Shown: positions 46,961 to 55,874, counted from the stretch's first letter. The stretch is DNA of 64,000 nt from VMCP01 sp964408945 (GCA_964408945.1 CAYPBJ010000004.1:1-64000); one strand, 5' to 3'. Program-made: numbers and translations. Notes: generated by a model not told the origin, from the sequence alone.

Positions 46961-48313
46961 TTATGCGTTTTCTGTTTGAAATGATTTCTCTGCAACTAGA
47001 CCATAGTTGCGAATTTGACTTTCTTTCGGTTGGTTTACGTGCCATTCAAATTCTTCTCTGAAGTGTCTGATAGCAGCTGCAACTGGCCAAGCAGCAGCAT
47101 CGCCTAAAGGACAAATAGTATTACCTTCTATCTTTCTTTGGATATCCCAAAGCAAGTCAATATCTGCAATAGTACCATGTCCTTCTTCTAGTCTATGTAG
47201 GACTTTTTCCATCCAACCGGTTCCTTCTCTACAGGGGGAGCATTGTCCGCAACTTTCATGGTGATAGAAGCGGGCAAAGTTCCAAGTATTTCTTACAATA
47301 CATTGATCTTCATCATATACGATAAACCCACCTGAACCTAGCATTGAACCAGTTTGAAAGCCACCATCAGCTAATGATTCGTAGCTCATCAATCGGTCTT
47401 CACCGTTCGCTGTTTTGCAAACTAAATAATGGGGCAAGATTGGAACTGATGAACCTCCTGGAACGCATGCTTTCAAACGCTTTCCATTTTTCATACCACC
47501 TAAATATTGGTCACTGTAAATGAATTCTTCTACTGGCAGTCCTAATTCAATTTCATAAACCCCTGGTTTATTTACGTTACCTGAGGCAGAAATAAGTTTA
47601 GTACCAGTACTTCTACCTATACCAATTTTTGCATATTCATCACCACCTTCATTCACAATAGGAACAACTGCAGTAATGGTTTCAACGTTATTTACAACAG
47701 TTGGTCTTTGCCAAAGTCCTTGTATTGCCGGAAACGGTGGTTTCATTCTTGGGTTGCCACGCTTACCTTCTAGACTTTCAATTAGAGCGGTCTCTTCACC
47801 ACAAATGTAAGCACCAGCTCCTGGCATGATTGCTAAATCTAAATCGTATCCAGTACCCAAAATATTCTTACCAAGCCATCCGTTTGCGTATGCCTCTGCA
47901 ATTGCTTTTTCCACAATACGAAGAACAAACATGTACTCTCCTCTTATATAAATATAACTTTGATTGGCACCCAATGCAAATGAAGAAAGAATCATTCCTT
48001 CAATCAATAAGTGAGGGATTTTCTCCATCAAATATCGGTCTTTGAATGTGCCGGGCTCACTTTCATCGGCATTACACAATAAATGTCTTGGAACACCTTC
48101 TGGTTTAGCCAAAAAACTCCATTTCATTCCAGTTGGAAATCCTGCGCCACCTCTTCCACGTAATCCCGATTTCTTAACCTCTTCAACTACGTCATCTGGT
48201 GACATTGTTTTAAGAGCTTTTTCCACGGCTGCATATCCACCATTTTTTCTATACACATCGTAGGTATGAATACCTTCAATGTGAACGTTATTGAGCAACA
48301 ATTTTCTAGCCAT
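46961..48313 (-). CDS. nuoF: NADH-quinone oxidoreductase subunit F (FMN/NADH binding)
   Basis: NuoF oxidises NADH and passes electrons through FMN and cluster N3. The 450-residue protein has the FMN/NADH loop SGLRGRGGAGFPTGMKW, GAGAYICGEETALIESLEGK for NADH and FMN, and the [4Fe-4S] ligands in ESCGQCSPCREGT with the distal Cys in NTICPLGD. It overlaps nuoE by 8 bp. Confidence 0.96.
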   Translation of the reverse strand: MARKLLLNNVHIEGIHTYDVYRKNGGYAAVEKALKTMSPDDVVEEVKKSGLRGRGGAGFPTGMKWSFLAKPEGVPRHLLCNADESEPGTFKDRYLMEKIPHLLIEGMILSSFALGANQSYIYIRGEYMFVLRIVEKAIAEAYANGWLGKNILGTGYDLDLAIMPGAGAYICGEETALIESLEGKRGNPRMKPPFPAIQGLWQRPTVVNNVETITAVVPIVNEGGDEYAKIGIGRSTGTKLISASGNVNKPGVYEIELGLPVEEFIYSDQYLGGMKNGKRLKACVPGGSSVPILPHYLVCKTANGEDRLMSYESLADGGFQTGSMLGSGGFIVYDEDQCIVRNTWNFARFYHHESCGQCSPCREGTGWMEKVLHRLEEGHGTIADIDLLWDIQRKIEGNTICPLGDAAAWPVAAAIRHFREEFEWHVNQPKESQIRNYGLVAEKSFQTENA

Positions 48314-48845
48314 TCTGATTTTCCCCCATATAATTAGCTACTGGATTGCTTCTGTAAGCTTCAATTAGAGCATCCACTTTTTCTTCGGTGAGATGTTCAT
48401 GAAATTTCTCTCCAGCTTGCAACATTGGTGCATATCCGCAAGCGCCTAGACATTCTACTGTTTTAAGTGTAAAAATACCGTCTGCTGTGGTCTCACCATC
48501 TTTAATACCTAATTTTTTCTCTATGTAATTGACAATATTTTCGGCACCTTCAATCATACAAGGGCCTGTTCTACAAACTTCTAATTTGACTTTACCCACT
48601 TGCTGGGTATCATACATACTATAGAAAGTGGCAACTTCGTAAACTTCAATGGGCTGAATATGAAGCAGACGTGCTACATAATCCATAACATCCACAGAAA
48701 GCCATCCAAAGTGAGCTTGAGCAATATGTAAAACTCTTAGAAGTGCACTTTTTTGTTTTCCTTCAGGAAAAAGGGAAATTACCCTTTGTACTTCATCTAA
48801 AAGATGTTGAGGTAGTTCTATTCTTTGATTGTTTTCCACGTTCAA
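48306..48845 (-). CDS. nuoE: NADH-quinone oxidoreductase subunit E ([2Fe-2S])
   Basis: This 179-residue thioredoxin-fold subunit carries cluster N1a, which receives electrons from FMN but lies off the main chain. The ligands are the CRTGPC pair and the CLGACGYAP pair, with the usual spacing. The N-terminal helical bundle is intact. It starts 6 bp after nuoD and overlaps nuoF. Confidence 0.95.
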   Translation of the reverse strand: MNVENNQRIELPQHLLDEVQRVISLFPEGKQKSALLRVLHIAQAHFGWLSVDVMDYVARLLHIQPIEVYEVATFYSMYDTQQVGKVKLEVCRTGPCMIEGAENIVNYIEKKLGIKDGETTADGIFTLKTVECLGACGYAPMLQAGEKFHEHLTEEKVDALIEAYRSNPVANYMGENQNG

Positions 48846-48851
48846 TAAAAA

Positions 48852-50075
48852 TTAAGCGTCAAGTTCACCAGCAATTACGTTCATACTACTCATAGTCAAA
48901 ATAGCATCTGACAACAAAGAGCCTTTAATCATTTCAGGATATGCTTGATAATAAATGAAGCAAGGTCTTCTAAAATGCAATCTGTAAGGGTTTCTGCCAC
49001 CATCTGAAACCAAATAATACCCTAATTCACCGTTTCCACCTTCCACAGAATGATACACTTCACCAACGGGAATTGGAGTCTCTCCCATTACAATTTTGAA
49101 GTGGTAAATTAAAGCTTCCATACTTCTGTATACTTCTTCTTTTGGAGGAAGATAAAACGAAGGAATATCAGCATGATAATCTCCTGACGGCATATTATCC
49201 AAAGCCTGATGTATAATTTTCAAACTTTCTCTGATTTCTTGTTGACGAACCATGAAGCGATCATAAGTATCTCCTTCTGTTCCCACTGGGATGTTAAAGT
49301 CAAAATCTTGGTAAGAAGAATAAGGTTTCATGACACGTACGTCATAGTCAACTCCCGCCGCTCTTAGGTTTGGACCTGCGAAAGAATAATTCAATGCCCT
49401 TTCTGCAGAAATTGGACCAGCACCAATTGTCCGGTCCATGAAGATTCTATTTCTTTCCAATAAACTTCCAAATTCATCAAAATTCTTGGGGAATTCTTTT
49501 AAAAATGTATTTAGCTTACTAAAGAATTCTGGACTAAAATCACGATCAAAACCACCAATTCTTCCTACGTTGGTAGTAAGTCGGGCTCCACATATTTCCT
49601 CGAATATATCGTAGATTTTTTCACGTTCTTGAAACATGTATGTGAATCCAGTCAAGGCGCCTGTATCAACACCAATAACAGAATTGCAAACCAAATGGTC
49701 AGCAATTCTCGATAGCTCCATAACAATTACTCGCATGTAGTCAACACGCTTTGGCATTTCAGCGCCAATGAGTTTTTCTACGGTCATATGCCATCCCATA
49801 TTATTTATGGGTGATGAACAGTAGTTTAGTCGGTCAGTGATTGGTGTTATTTGATTGTATGGTCTCCGCTCCGCCAATTTCTCGAATGCGCGGTGAATAT
49901 ATCCCACAGTTTGTTCAGCATGTAAAATGCGTTCTCCATCCACTTTCAACACGTTTTGGAAAATACCGTGTGTTGCTGGGTGCGTTGGACCTAAATTCAG
50001 CGTAGCGATTTCGCCATCGATCGTTTCTGTGCTGACTTGGACGTTGTATTTTTTGTTTACCTCTAATTCGCTCAT
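48852..50075 (-). CDS. nuoD: NADH-quinone oxidoreductase subunit D (49 kDa)
   Basis: NuoD forms the quinone site with NuoB and NuoH. The 407-residue protein has NLGPTHPATHGIFQNVLK (the His loop at the quinone head-group) and LTDRLNYCSSPINNMGWH, and ends in the conserved DAILTMSSMNVIAGELDA with the C-terminal Asp-Ala. It is a separate polypeptide from NuoC, unlike the fused NuoCD of E. coli, and overlaps nuoC by 4 bp. Confidence 0.96.
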   Translation of the reverse strand: MSELEVNKKYNVQVSTETIDGEIATLNLGPTHPATHGIFQNVLKVDGERILHAEQTVGYIHRAFEKLAERRPYNQITPITDRLNYCSSPINNMGWHMTVEKLIGAEMPKRVDYMRVIVMELSRIADHLVCNSVIGVDTGALTGFTYMFQEREKIYDIFEEICGARLTTNVGRIGGFDRDFSPEFFSKLNTFLKEFPKNFDEFGSLLERNRIFMDRTIGAGPISAERALNYSFAGPNLRAAGVDYDVRVMKPYSSYQDFDFNIPVGTEGDTYDRFMVRQQEIRESLKIIHQALDNMPSGDYHADIPSFYLPPKEEVYRSMEALIYHFKIVMGETPIPVGEVYHSVEGGNGELGYYLVSDGGRNPYRLHFRRPCFIYYQAYPEMIKGSLLSDAILTMSSMNVIAGELDA

Positions 50076-50572
50076 CTTCCAAAAAATGTATCGTTTTTAT
50101 CTCTACGTGTTTCGTCTTCAAGTGCGTATTCTTTTCTCATGGGATGATAATCCATATCATCGACATTCAAAATTCTGCGTAGATCTGGATGTCCTGTAAA
50201 TTGAATTCCAAAAAAATCAAAAGTTTCTCGTTCCATCCAATTTGAAGCAGAGAAAACAGGTGTCAACGAAGGAAACTCCATTTGATCTTTACTCAAGTTA
50301 GATTTTAATCTCAATCGGGTATTTTCTATCAGGTTTTGAATATGGAATACCACTTGATACTCTTGGTTTTCTTTATCAGGATAATGTGACCCTGTTAAAT
50401 CAACCAAGAAATTATAGCCCAATTCAGAATTAAGATATTTTACAACTTCTAGAGCGTTATTTGCATTGATTACAATGTTGTGTTCGTTGTAAGAATCTAG
50501 AATATATTCGAGGATAAATCCTTTTGAATTCAATCCTTCTATAGTTTTATCTAAAAAAGACGATGTACTCAT
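50072..50572 (-). CDS. nuoC: NADH-quinone oxidoreductase subunit C (30 kDa)
   Basis: This 166-residue hydrophilic-arm subunit supports NuoD. The diagnostic block is NWMERETFDFFGIQFTGHPD followed by LRRILNVDDMDYHPMRKEY. Stop/start overlaps of 4 bp on both sides couple it to nuoB and nuoD. Confidence 0.95.
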   Translation of the reverse strand: MSTSSFLDKTIEGLNSKGFILEYILDSYNEHNIVINANNALEVVKYLNSELGYNFLVDLTGSHYPDKENQEYQVVFHIQNLIENTRLRLKSNLSKDQMEFPSLTPVFSASNWMERETFDFFGIQFTGHPDLRRILNVDDMDYHPMRKEYALEDETRRDKNDTFFGR

Positions 50573-51114
50573 TTTGTAGTTTCGATGTTGTAAGTTTCTA
50601 GCATTTTACGGTATTCATCAGAATCTCTTCTTCTCAAACTTTCATTTTTTGCTAAGTGCTGAATTTTCAAAACACCCTCAATGATTTGTTCTGGCCTTGG
50701 AGGGCAACCAGGTACGTAAACGTCTACTGGAATTACGTGATCAATACCTTGAAGAACACTATAAGTATCAAATATTCCTCCGCTAGAAGCACAAGCTCCA
50801 ACAGAAAGAACCCATTTAGGTTCAGCCATTTGATCGTAAACTTGTTTAAGCACAGGACCTAGTTTTTTAGAAATTGTTCCAGCTACAATCAATAAATCTG
50901 CTTGTCTTGGACTGAAAGACATACGTTCTGACCCGAAACGAGCCAAATCATAATTTGCACCCATAGTTGCCATAAACTCAATTCCACAACATGAAGTCGC
51001 AAAAGGCAATGGCCATAATGAGTTGGCTCTTGCCATTCCTATAACTTTATCTAAAGAAGTTGCGAAGAAACCTTGTCCTTCGAATCCTTCTGGTGCTTCA
51101 ACTACTTTAACCAT
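50569..51114 (-). CDS. nuoB: NADH-quinone oxidoreductase subunit B (cluster N2)
   Basis: NuoB carries the terminal [4Fe-4S] cluster N2 that reduces quinone. The tandem CC in PFATSCCGIEFMATMG, the Cys in SVGACASSGG and the Cys in VYVPGCPPRPE supply the four ligands. It is 181 residues with the usual fold length. It starts 23 bp after nuoA. Confidence 0.96.
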   Translation of the reverse strand: MVKVVEAPEGFEGQGFFATSLDKVIGMARANSLWPLPFATSCCGIEFMATMGANYDLARFGSERMSFSPRQADLLIVAGTISKKLGPVLKQVYDQMAEPKWVLSVGACASSGGIFDTYSVLQGIDHVIPVDVYVPGCPPRPEQIIEGVLKIQHLAKNESLRRRDSDEYRKMLETYNIETTK

Positions 51115-51137
51115 AACTATACAACAATTTTAATCGA

Positions 51138-51503
51138 TTAACGTTCCCATTCCAGGGCGCCTTTTTTCCACACATATATGAATCCAGTCAAGAAAAATCC
51201 CACAAAAGTGACAACTGCCATGAATCCTTCCCAACCCATTTCTTTAAAATTGACTGCATAAGGGTAAAAGAATATCACTTCCACGTCAAACAAAACAAAC
51301 AGGATTGCCGATAGAAAGTACTTTACCGAAACAGGAAATCTAGCATCTCCTTGAGACTCAATTCCACATTCAAAAGTTTCTATTTTTTTGACAGTCTTTT
51401 TCTTAGGACCCAAGAGCTGCGACAAAAACAAGGCTAAAACTACAAACCCAATGGAAAAACCCAATTGGATCAATATCGGAATGTAACTTTCTGGACTATT
51501 CAT
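51138..51503 (-). CDS. nuoA: NADH-quinone oxidoreductase subunit A
   Basis: NuoA has three transmembrane helices in 121 residues when started at ATG 51503. An upstream in-frame TTG at 51515 lies inside the -7 box and is unlikely. The conserved loop KIETFECGIESQGDARFPVS, with the Cys-Gly that lines the quinone chamber (ND3 loop), is present, followed by FDVEVIFFYPYAV. It is the first gene of nuoA-B-C-D-E-F-G-H. Confidence 0.95.
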   Translation of the reverse strand: MNSPESYIPILIQLGFSIGFVVLALFLSQLLGPKKKTVKKIETFECGIESQGDARFPVSVKYFLSAILFVLFDVEVIFFYPYAVNFKEMGWEGFMAVVTFVGFFLTGFIYVWKKGALEWER

Positions 51504-51512
51504 GACTTGCGA

Positions 51513-51520
51513 CAAAAATA
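51513..51520 (-). promoter_or_regulatory. -7 box for the nuoA-H operon
   Basis: On the - strand this reads TATTTTTG, an exact match, 9 nt before the nuoA ATG. The predicted leader is only a few bases. The nearest TTG is 24 nt upstream, longer than the usual spacer. Confidence 0.45.
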
Positions 51521-51649
51521 ATACAACGCACTATATGAATTGTTCAATGATTGACCTTTTGTGTAAAAAAATATCCAAGTTTTATCACATTTTCGAATCA
51601 CTGATGGATTTATCAGACAATTTGACTGAAATTGCATCAGATTTAAATT

Positions 51650-52447
51650 ATGAAACAAAGAAAAATACTCGGAATTACTTCAATTTTAGCAATGGCGGTA
51701 CTAACTGTTGTTCTTACCTCAAATTCCTCTGGTCCCGGAGGAAATAGAACTGGTTCACCTGGGAGTTCAGGCACCTGTACGTCTTGTCACGGGTCTAATA
51801 ATAATTTAGCCTCATCATTAACTGCTGAGATATTAGATAAATCAACAAATACCGCAGTTACAGATATTATTCCATCAACTAATTACACCCTCAGAATTAC
51901 TGCCAAGGGTAATTCTTCAAAAATGGGATTTCAAGCGGTAATTTTGGACGCATCAAATGCAGCCGCTGGAACTTTTGGTACTGCTCCATCTAAAACAAAC
52001 GTGAGCTCATCAAAAGTTTGGGGACATACATCCCCAGGAATGTCAAACGGACAAAATGTATGGGAAATTGATTGGCAAGCTCCAAGTTCAATTACAGGAA
52101 ACCTAAATATATATGCAGCATCTGTAATTTCAAATGGAAACGGTTCAGATAACGGTGACGATGTTAAAACCGCGGTTCAACAGTTGAAAGCGAATGCAAA
52201 TTCAACAACAGTGCTTTCACAGACAGGCGTGAAAATATTGGGAAATCCAATTTCCAAGGGAAATGAATTGTTTATAAATCAAACGTTGAAATTAGCCGTA
52301 GTTTGGAATTTGAATGGTCAAGTTGTTTTTAAACAAACCAATTGTAACAGCTTGAATATTTCAAAATTGCAAAATGGAAATTATGTCCTTCAAGGAATTG
52401 ATCAAACAGGCAATCGATTTTCTGAACAATTCTCGGTAATAGAGTAA
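51650..52447 (+). CDS. Exported CxxCH protein with choice-of-anchor V type domain and T9SS tail
   Basis: This 265-residue protein has an N-terminal hydrophobic signal (MKQRKILGITSILAMAVLTV). A Gly/Ser-rich stretch leads to GTCTSCHGS near residue 43. This is a c-type haem attachment motif, or at least the GxxxCxxCH hallmark of the family. A beta-sandwich domain follows (~55-175), with WEIDWQAPSSITGNLNIYA as seen in reelin-like/choice-of-anchor V proteins. The last ~70 residues look like a T9SS type A tail (VVWNLNGQVVF...LQNGNYVLQG). A distal Met ligand cannot be assigned, so haem binding is unproven. Its stop abuts the mltG stop with no gap. Confidence 0.75.
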   Translation: MKQRKILGITSILAMAVLTVVLTSNSSGPGGNRTGSPGSSGTCTSCHGSNNNLASSLTAEILDKSTNTAVTDIIPSTNYTLRITAKGNSSKMGFQAVILDASNAAAGTFGTAPSKTNVSSSKVWGHTSPGMSNGQNVWEIDWQAPSSITGNLNIYAASVISNGNGSDNGDDVKTAVQQLKANANSTTVLSQTGVKILGNPISKGNELFINQTLKLAVVWNLNGQVVFKQTNCNSLNISKLQNGNYVLQGIDQTGNRFSEQFSVIE

Positions 52448-53458
52448 CTATTTACTTCTTTTCTCCTCTTTATTCAACGCCCTGTGAAAAGCAGAGGCGT
52501 TTTTTTTGTGTTTGTTGTAATCTGATTCGAAAATATGATAGCCTGAGAAGTCAGACTTGGCACAGAAATACAAGTAATTATGTTTTGTATAATTTAAAAC
52601 AGCATCAATCGCATCTACAGAAGGGATACAAATGGGTCCAGGAGGTAAGCCTTTATGAATGTATGTGTTATAAGGCGAATTGATAAATAAGTCTTCTTTG
52701 CCCCTAACCCGCTCAGCCTTGCCTTTTGCAAATACAATTGTAGGATCAGCTTGCAATTTCATGCCTTTTCTGAATCGATTCATGTAAACACCGGCAATCT
52801 GAATATATTCAGCTTTTTTATTACTTTCTTTTTGTACCAAACTAGCGATAATAACCGCTTGTATAAGAGTTAAATCTTGACTTTTCAATTTCGAAATACG
52901 AATGCTATCCCAAAATAATTCTTGTTCTGCTTTCATTCGATCAAAGAACCCTTCTAATGATACACCCACAGATATATTGTAAGTATTGGGTACAAACAAT
53001 GCTGGCCAAGTGGTGTCGTTAAAACCGTAGTTCAAAAGTAATTGTGGTGAGATCAACTCACGATGTAATTCTCCATAGTCTAATATCAATTTTGATGAAA
53101 CCCTTTCACACAAACTTTCGGCCCAAATTCCTGGAATAATTACAAGATTTACGGTTTGATTTCTATTTTCTCGTAATGAGCGAATTATTTTAAATGGAGT
53201 ACTGTTAGGTGGTAGAAAAAACTTGCACGGTGTGATTTTATAACCGGCTTTTTCGGCCCAAAATGACAACCCTAAAGGCATCTCAACATTAAAGTTTTGA
53301 TTGAAGTAGTTATTCAAACTATCTGAATTCCAATTATTTTTAATTATAACCTCTTGGTGATTTTTATTGCTGGAAGTTTGTAAAAAAAAGATGGCAATTG
53401 TTGCCATTAATACAACACTTAACACCAAGAGAATTACCCACTTTTTGCTTTTCTTCAT
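52448..53458 (-). CDS. mltG: Endolytic murein transglycosylase
   Basis: MltG cuts nascent glycan strands in the periplasm and so sets glycan length. I use ATG 53458 (336 residues), because the longer frame would run into the dapB start. A single N-terminal transmembrane helix (WVILLVLSVVLMATIAIFF) anchors it, and a LysM-like segment follows. The YceG core has ASLVQKESNKKAEYIQIAG with the catalytic Glu, then YMNRFRKGMKLQADPTIV and GLPPGPICIPS. It is divergent from dapB. A + strand terminator hairpin lies inside its last 20 codons. Confidence 0.93.
   Translation of the reverse strand: MKKSKKWVILLVLSVVLMATIAIFFLQTSSNKNHQEVIIKNNWNSDSLNNYFNQNFNVEMPLGLSFWAEKAGYKITPCKFFLPPNSTPFKIIRSLRENRNQTVNLVIIPGIWAESLCERVSSKLILDYGELHRELISPQLLLNYGFNDTTWPALFVPNTYNISVGVSLEGFFDRMKAEQELFWDSIRISKLKSQDLTLIQAVIIASLVQKESNKKAEYIQIAGVYMNRFRKGMKLQADPTIVFAKGKAERVRGKEDLFINSPYNTYIHKGLPPGPICIPSVDAIDAVLNYTKHNYLYFCAKSDFSGYHIFESDYNKHKKNASAFHRALNKEEKRSK
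52476..52507 (+). terminator. Terminator for the CxxCH/T9SS gene, inside the mltG coding end
   Basis: The AACGCC/GGCGTT stem with an inner CTG/CAG (one bulged A) and a 7-nt loop is followed by eight T. It lies 29 bp after the stop of the + strand gene and within the 3' coding region of mltG on the other strand. It is not terminator-like for the - strand. Confidence 0.75.
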
Positions 53459-53520
53459 ACTTTTACAAAACGCAAAAATCAACTTTTTTCTCAAATCAAA
53501 GAGTTTAATTTTTTGAACCG

Positions 53521-53528
53521 TATTTTTG
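53521..53528 (+). promoter_or_regulatory. -7 box abutting dapB
   Basis: TATTTTTG is an exact match followed by CG, with 4 nt to the GTG start of dapB, implying a leaderless mRNA. Confidence 0.5.
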
Positions 53529-53532
53529 CGAG

Positions 53533-54252
53533 GTGAAAGTAGCAATTATTGGAGCTGGTAAAATGGGTAAAACCATTGAAAGTTTATCTTCCGAAATGGG
53601 TTTTGAAGTTGTTGAGAGATATAATTCCCACAATCCGTTTTTAGAATGTTCATCTACAAATGCCGATGTAGCAATTGAATTTTCAATACCTGAGTTAGCC
53701 GTTAAACACATTTTGCATGCGCATAACTTAGGAATACCCATTGTAGTTGGAACCACAGGTTGGTATGATGAATTTGATGAAGTTAAACAACAGACCATTT
53801 CAAAAAATGGAAGCCTTTTCTACGCTTCAAATTTTTCAGTTGGGGTTAACATATTTTTTCAAATTAATGCACTACTAGCCAAATTGATGGATCAACAAAC
53901 ACCATATTCTGCTTCAATGCAGGAAATCCATCACACAGAAAAAAAAGATGCGCCCAGTGGAACCGCGATATCTTTAGCGAATCAAATTTGTGCCAATAAT
54001 CACAACTACGATAAGTGGACAGTGCATACAAATACTTCATTAGAACCTAATGGTGCGTTATACATTGAGGCATTAAGAGAACCGCACGTACCTGGAACTC
54101 ATATCGTGAAATGGGACAGTGCCATTGACTTTATTGAAATTAAACATGAAGCAAAAAGTCGATTGGGCTTTGCTCAAGGATCGGTCTATGCCGCCAAGTA
54201 TTTGCTTGGTAAAAAAGGAGTTTTTTCGATGAATGATCTTCTCAAACTTTGA
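53533..54252 (+). CDS. dapB: 4-hydroxy-tetrahydrodipicolinate reductase
   Basis: DapB is the NAD(P)H-dependent reductase of the diaminopimelate/lysine pathway. The 239-residue protein begins at GTG (53533) with the Rossmann motif VAIIGAGKMGK directly at the N-terminus, so no earlier start is needed. VVGTTGWYDE matches the nucleotide-site GTTG, ASNFSVGVN follows, and EIHHTEKKDAPSGTAI holds the catalytic His-His and Lys of the substrate site. lepB follows 42 bp later, a common pair in this phylum. Confidence 0.95.
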   Translation: MKVAIIGAGKMGKTIESLSSEMGFEVVERYNSHNPFLECSSTNADVAIEFSIPELAVKHILHAHNLGIPIVVGTTGWYDEFDEVKQQTISKNGSLFYASNFSVGVNIFFQINALLAKLMDQQTPYSASMQEIHHTEKKDAPSGTAISLANQICANNHNYDKWTVHTNTSLEPNGALYIEALREPHVPGTHIVKWDSAIDFIEIKHEAKSRLGFAQGSVYAAKYLLGKKGVFSMNDLLKL

Positions 54253-54280
54253 ACATTAGCGAATTAATCAATTTTGAATT

Positions 54281-54288
54281 TACATTTG
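54281..54288 (+). promoter_or_regulatory. -7 box for lepB
   Basis: TACATTTG is an exact match followed by TA, with 6 nt to the lepB ATG. lepB may thus be transcribed independently of dapB. Confidence 0.45.
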
Positions 54289-54294
54289 TAACTT

Positions 54295-55860
54295 ATGGAT
54301 AGTTTTAATCTCCAGATATTTATTGCCATTTGGACGGCAGCCTTTATTCTTACTCGTTTAGGACTTTCAAGAATGTTTAAGCTTGCAGGGTTAAACCCAC
54401 TGTTGGCATGGATTCCTATCCTGAACTGGTGGTTTTGGATCAAATTAGTTGACCGACCAAAATGGTATATGTTGGGGATGGTTATACCGGGTTTAAATAT
54501 TCTATTTAGTTTCAATATAAAACTTGACTTACTCAGAAGCTTTGGAAAGAATACATTCTGGGAACAATTTGCGGGTATTGTTTTGACTTTTGCGTACTTC
54601 CCTTATTTATTGTTTGATAAAAACTTAGCCTTTGTAGGTTCTGCTGGAAATAAAGATTGGAGAACCGAGAATCTTAAAAAATCATCTGGCGGACGTGAGT
54701 GGGCAGACGCCCTATTGTTTGCTGCTTATGTTGCTGGCGGAATGCGGGCTTTATTTTTTGATTTGTATCAAATTCCAACTCCTTCTATGGAGTCTAATTT
54801 GATGGTGGGTGATTATTTAGTGGTATCTAGAACCAACATTGGAATGAGAATACCATTAACCCCTGTCTCTGTGCCAGTTTTAGCTCCTAAAGAAATTATG
54901 GGACTAAAAGCATATTCGGAATTGGTTGAATTTCCATACATGAGATTGCCTGGTTGGTACAAAATCAAAAATAATGATGTAATCGTATTCAACTGGCCAG
55001 CTGATGCAGGATTTCCAATTGATAAGAAAGATAATTACGTAAAGCGTTGCATAGGAATTCCGGGCGATTCTATTTATATTAAAGATGCTGTGGTTTATGT
55101 GAATGGAAAAGCACTTCCAGCTGTAAAAAAGCAACAAAAGAGGTACTTATTATTGATGAATGAGTTCATTTCACAAGACTTTTTAGTTAATAACGACTTA
55201 GGAGATTACACTATTCCATACAGAGTAGCACCTGAAATATTGGAATCCACCAAAAAACAAGGTGAAATGTTGATTCCTTACCACATTTATACATGGCCTG
55301 AAAATGCCGATAAAATTAGAAATGTTAAGAGTGTACGCGGTTTATTTGAAGATATCATTGATGAGGGTTATAACCGTCATTTATTCCCCGACACCATGAA
55401 TACGGCTTATTTGAAACACAACTGGGATTTGAACAACTATGGGCCATTCTACCTTCCTAAAAGAGGCGATAAAATTCGTTTGACAAAAGGCAATTGGGAT
55501 TGGTTCAAAGCGGCTATAAATGTTTACGAAAAAGCGGACATCAGCGAACAGGATGGCCGTTTTTATAAAAATGGAGGTTCAGTTGAAATTACAGAATACA
55601 CCTTTAAATACGGATATTATTGGATGATGGGAGATAATCGTTACAATAGTTATGATTCTAGAATGTGGGGTTATGTGCCCGAAGATCACATTTTAGGGAA
55701 ACCATTGTTTACTTTCTTCTCTTTGAGAAAAGTGATTGGTATTAATGACATTGGAGAGCCTCTCATTGAAGGAAATAATATGATTTACGAAACAAAAGCG
55801 AAGAGCGAAAATTCAATGAGCTTTATTCGCTGGGATCGTATTTTCAGAAAGATTGAATGA
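54295..55860 (+). CDS. lepB: Signal peptidase I, long form with N-terminal membrane domain
   Basis: This protein removes signal peptides on the outer face of the inner membrane. At 521 residues it is far longer than the E. coli enzyme (324). The first ~130 residues form several hydrophobic helices resembling DUF5684 (LLAWIPILNWWFWIKLV). The catalytic Ser164 is in PTPSMESN and Lys250 in NYVKRCIGIPGDSIY. A ~160-residue insertion of unknown role separates the Lys box from the final GDNRYNSYDSRMWGYV box. The catalytic dyad is intact, so it should be active on the many Sec/T9SS cargoes encoded here. Confidence 0.93.
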   Translation: MDSFNLQIFIAIWTAAFILTRLGLSRMFKLAGLNPLLAWIPILNWWFWIKLVDRPKWYMLGMVIPGLNILFSFNIKLDLLRSFGKNTFWEQFAGIVLTFAYFPYLLFDKNLAFVGSAGNKDWRTENLKKSSGGREWADALLFAAYVAGGMRALFFDLYQIPTPSMESNLMVGDYLVVSRTNIGMRIPLTPVSVPVLAPKEIMGLKAYSELVEFPYMRLPGWYKIKNNDVIVFNWPADAGFPIDKKDNYVKRCIGIPGDSIYIKDAVVYVNGKALPAVKKQQKRYLLLMNEFISQDFLVNNDLGDYTIPYRVAPEILESTKKQGEMLIPYHIYTWPENADKIRNVKSVRGLFEDIIDEGYNRHLFPDTMNTAYLKHNWDLNNYGPFYLPKRGDKIRLTKGNWDWFKAAINVYEKADISEQDGRFYKNGGSVEITEYTFKYGYYWMMGDNRYNSYDSRMWGYVPEDHILGKPLFTFFSLRKVIGINDIGEPLIEGNNMIYETKAKSENSMSFIRWDRIFRKIE

Positions 55861-55874
55861 TGATAGTTTATCCA

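Noticed and set aside
46958..47045. Longer N-terminus for NuoG running into nuoF
   Set aside because: The extra 29 residues come from the nuoF frame shadow. ATG 46958 sits 2 bp after the nuoF stop and gives the normal NuoG start.
53458..53545. Longer N-terminus for MltG
   Set aside because: It would overlap the start of divergent dapB and put 29 residues before the membrane anchor. ATG 53458 starts right before the anchor.
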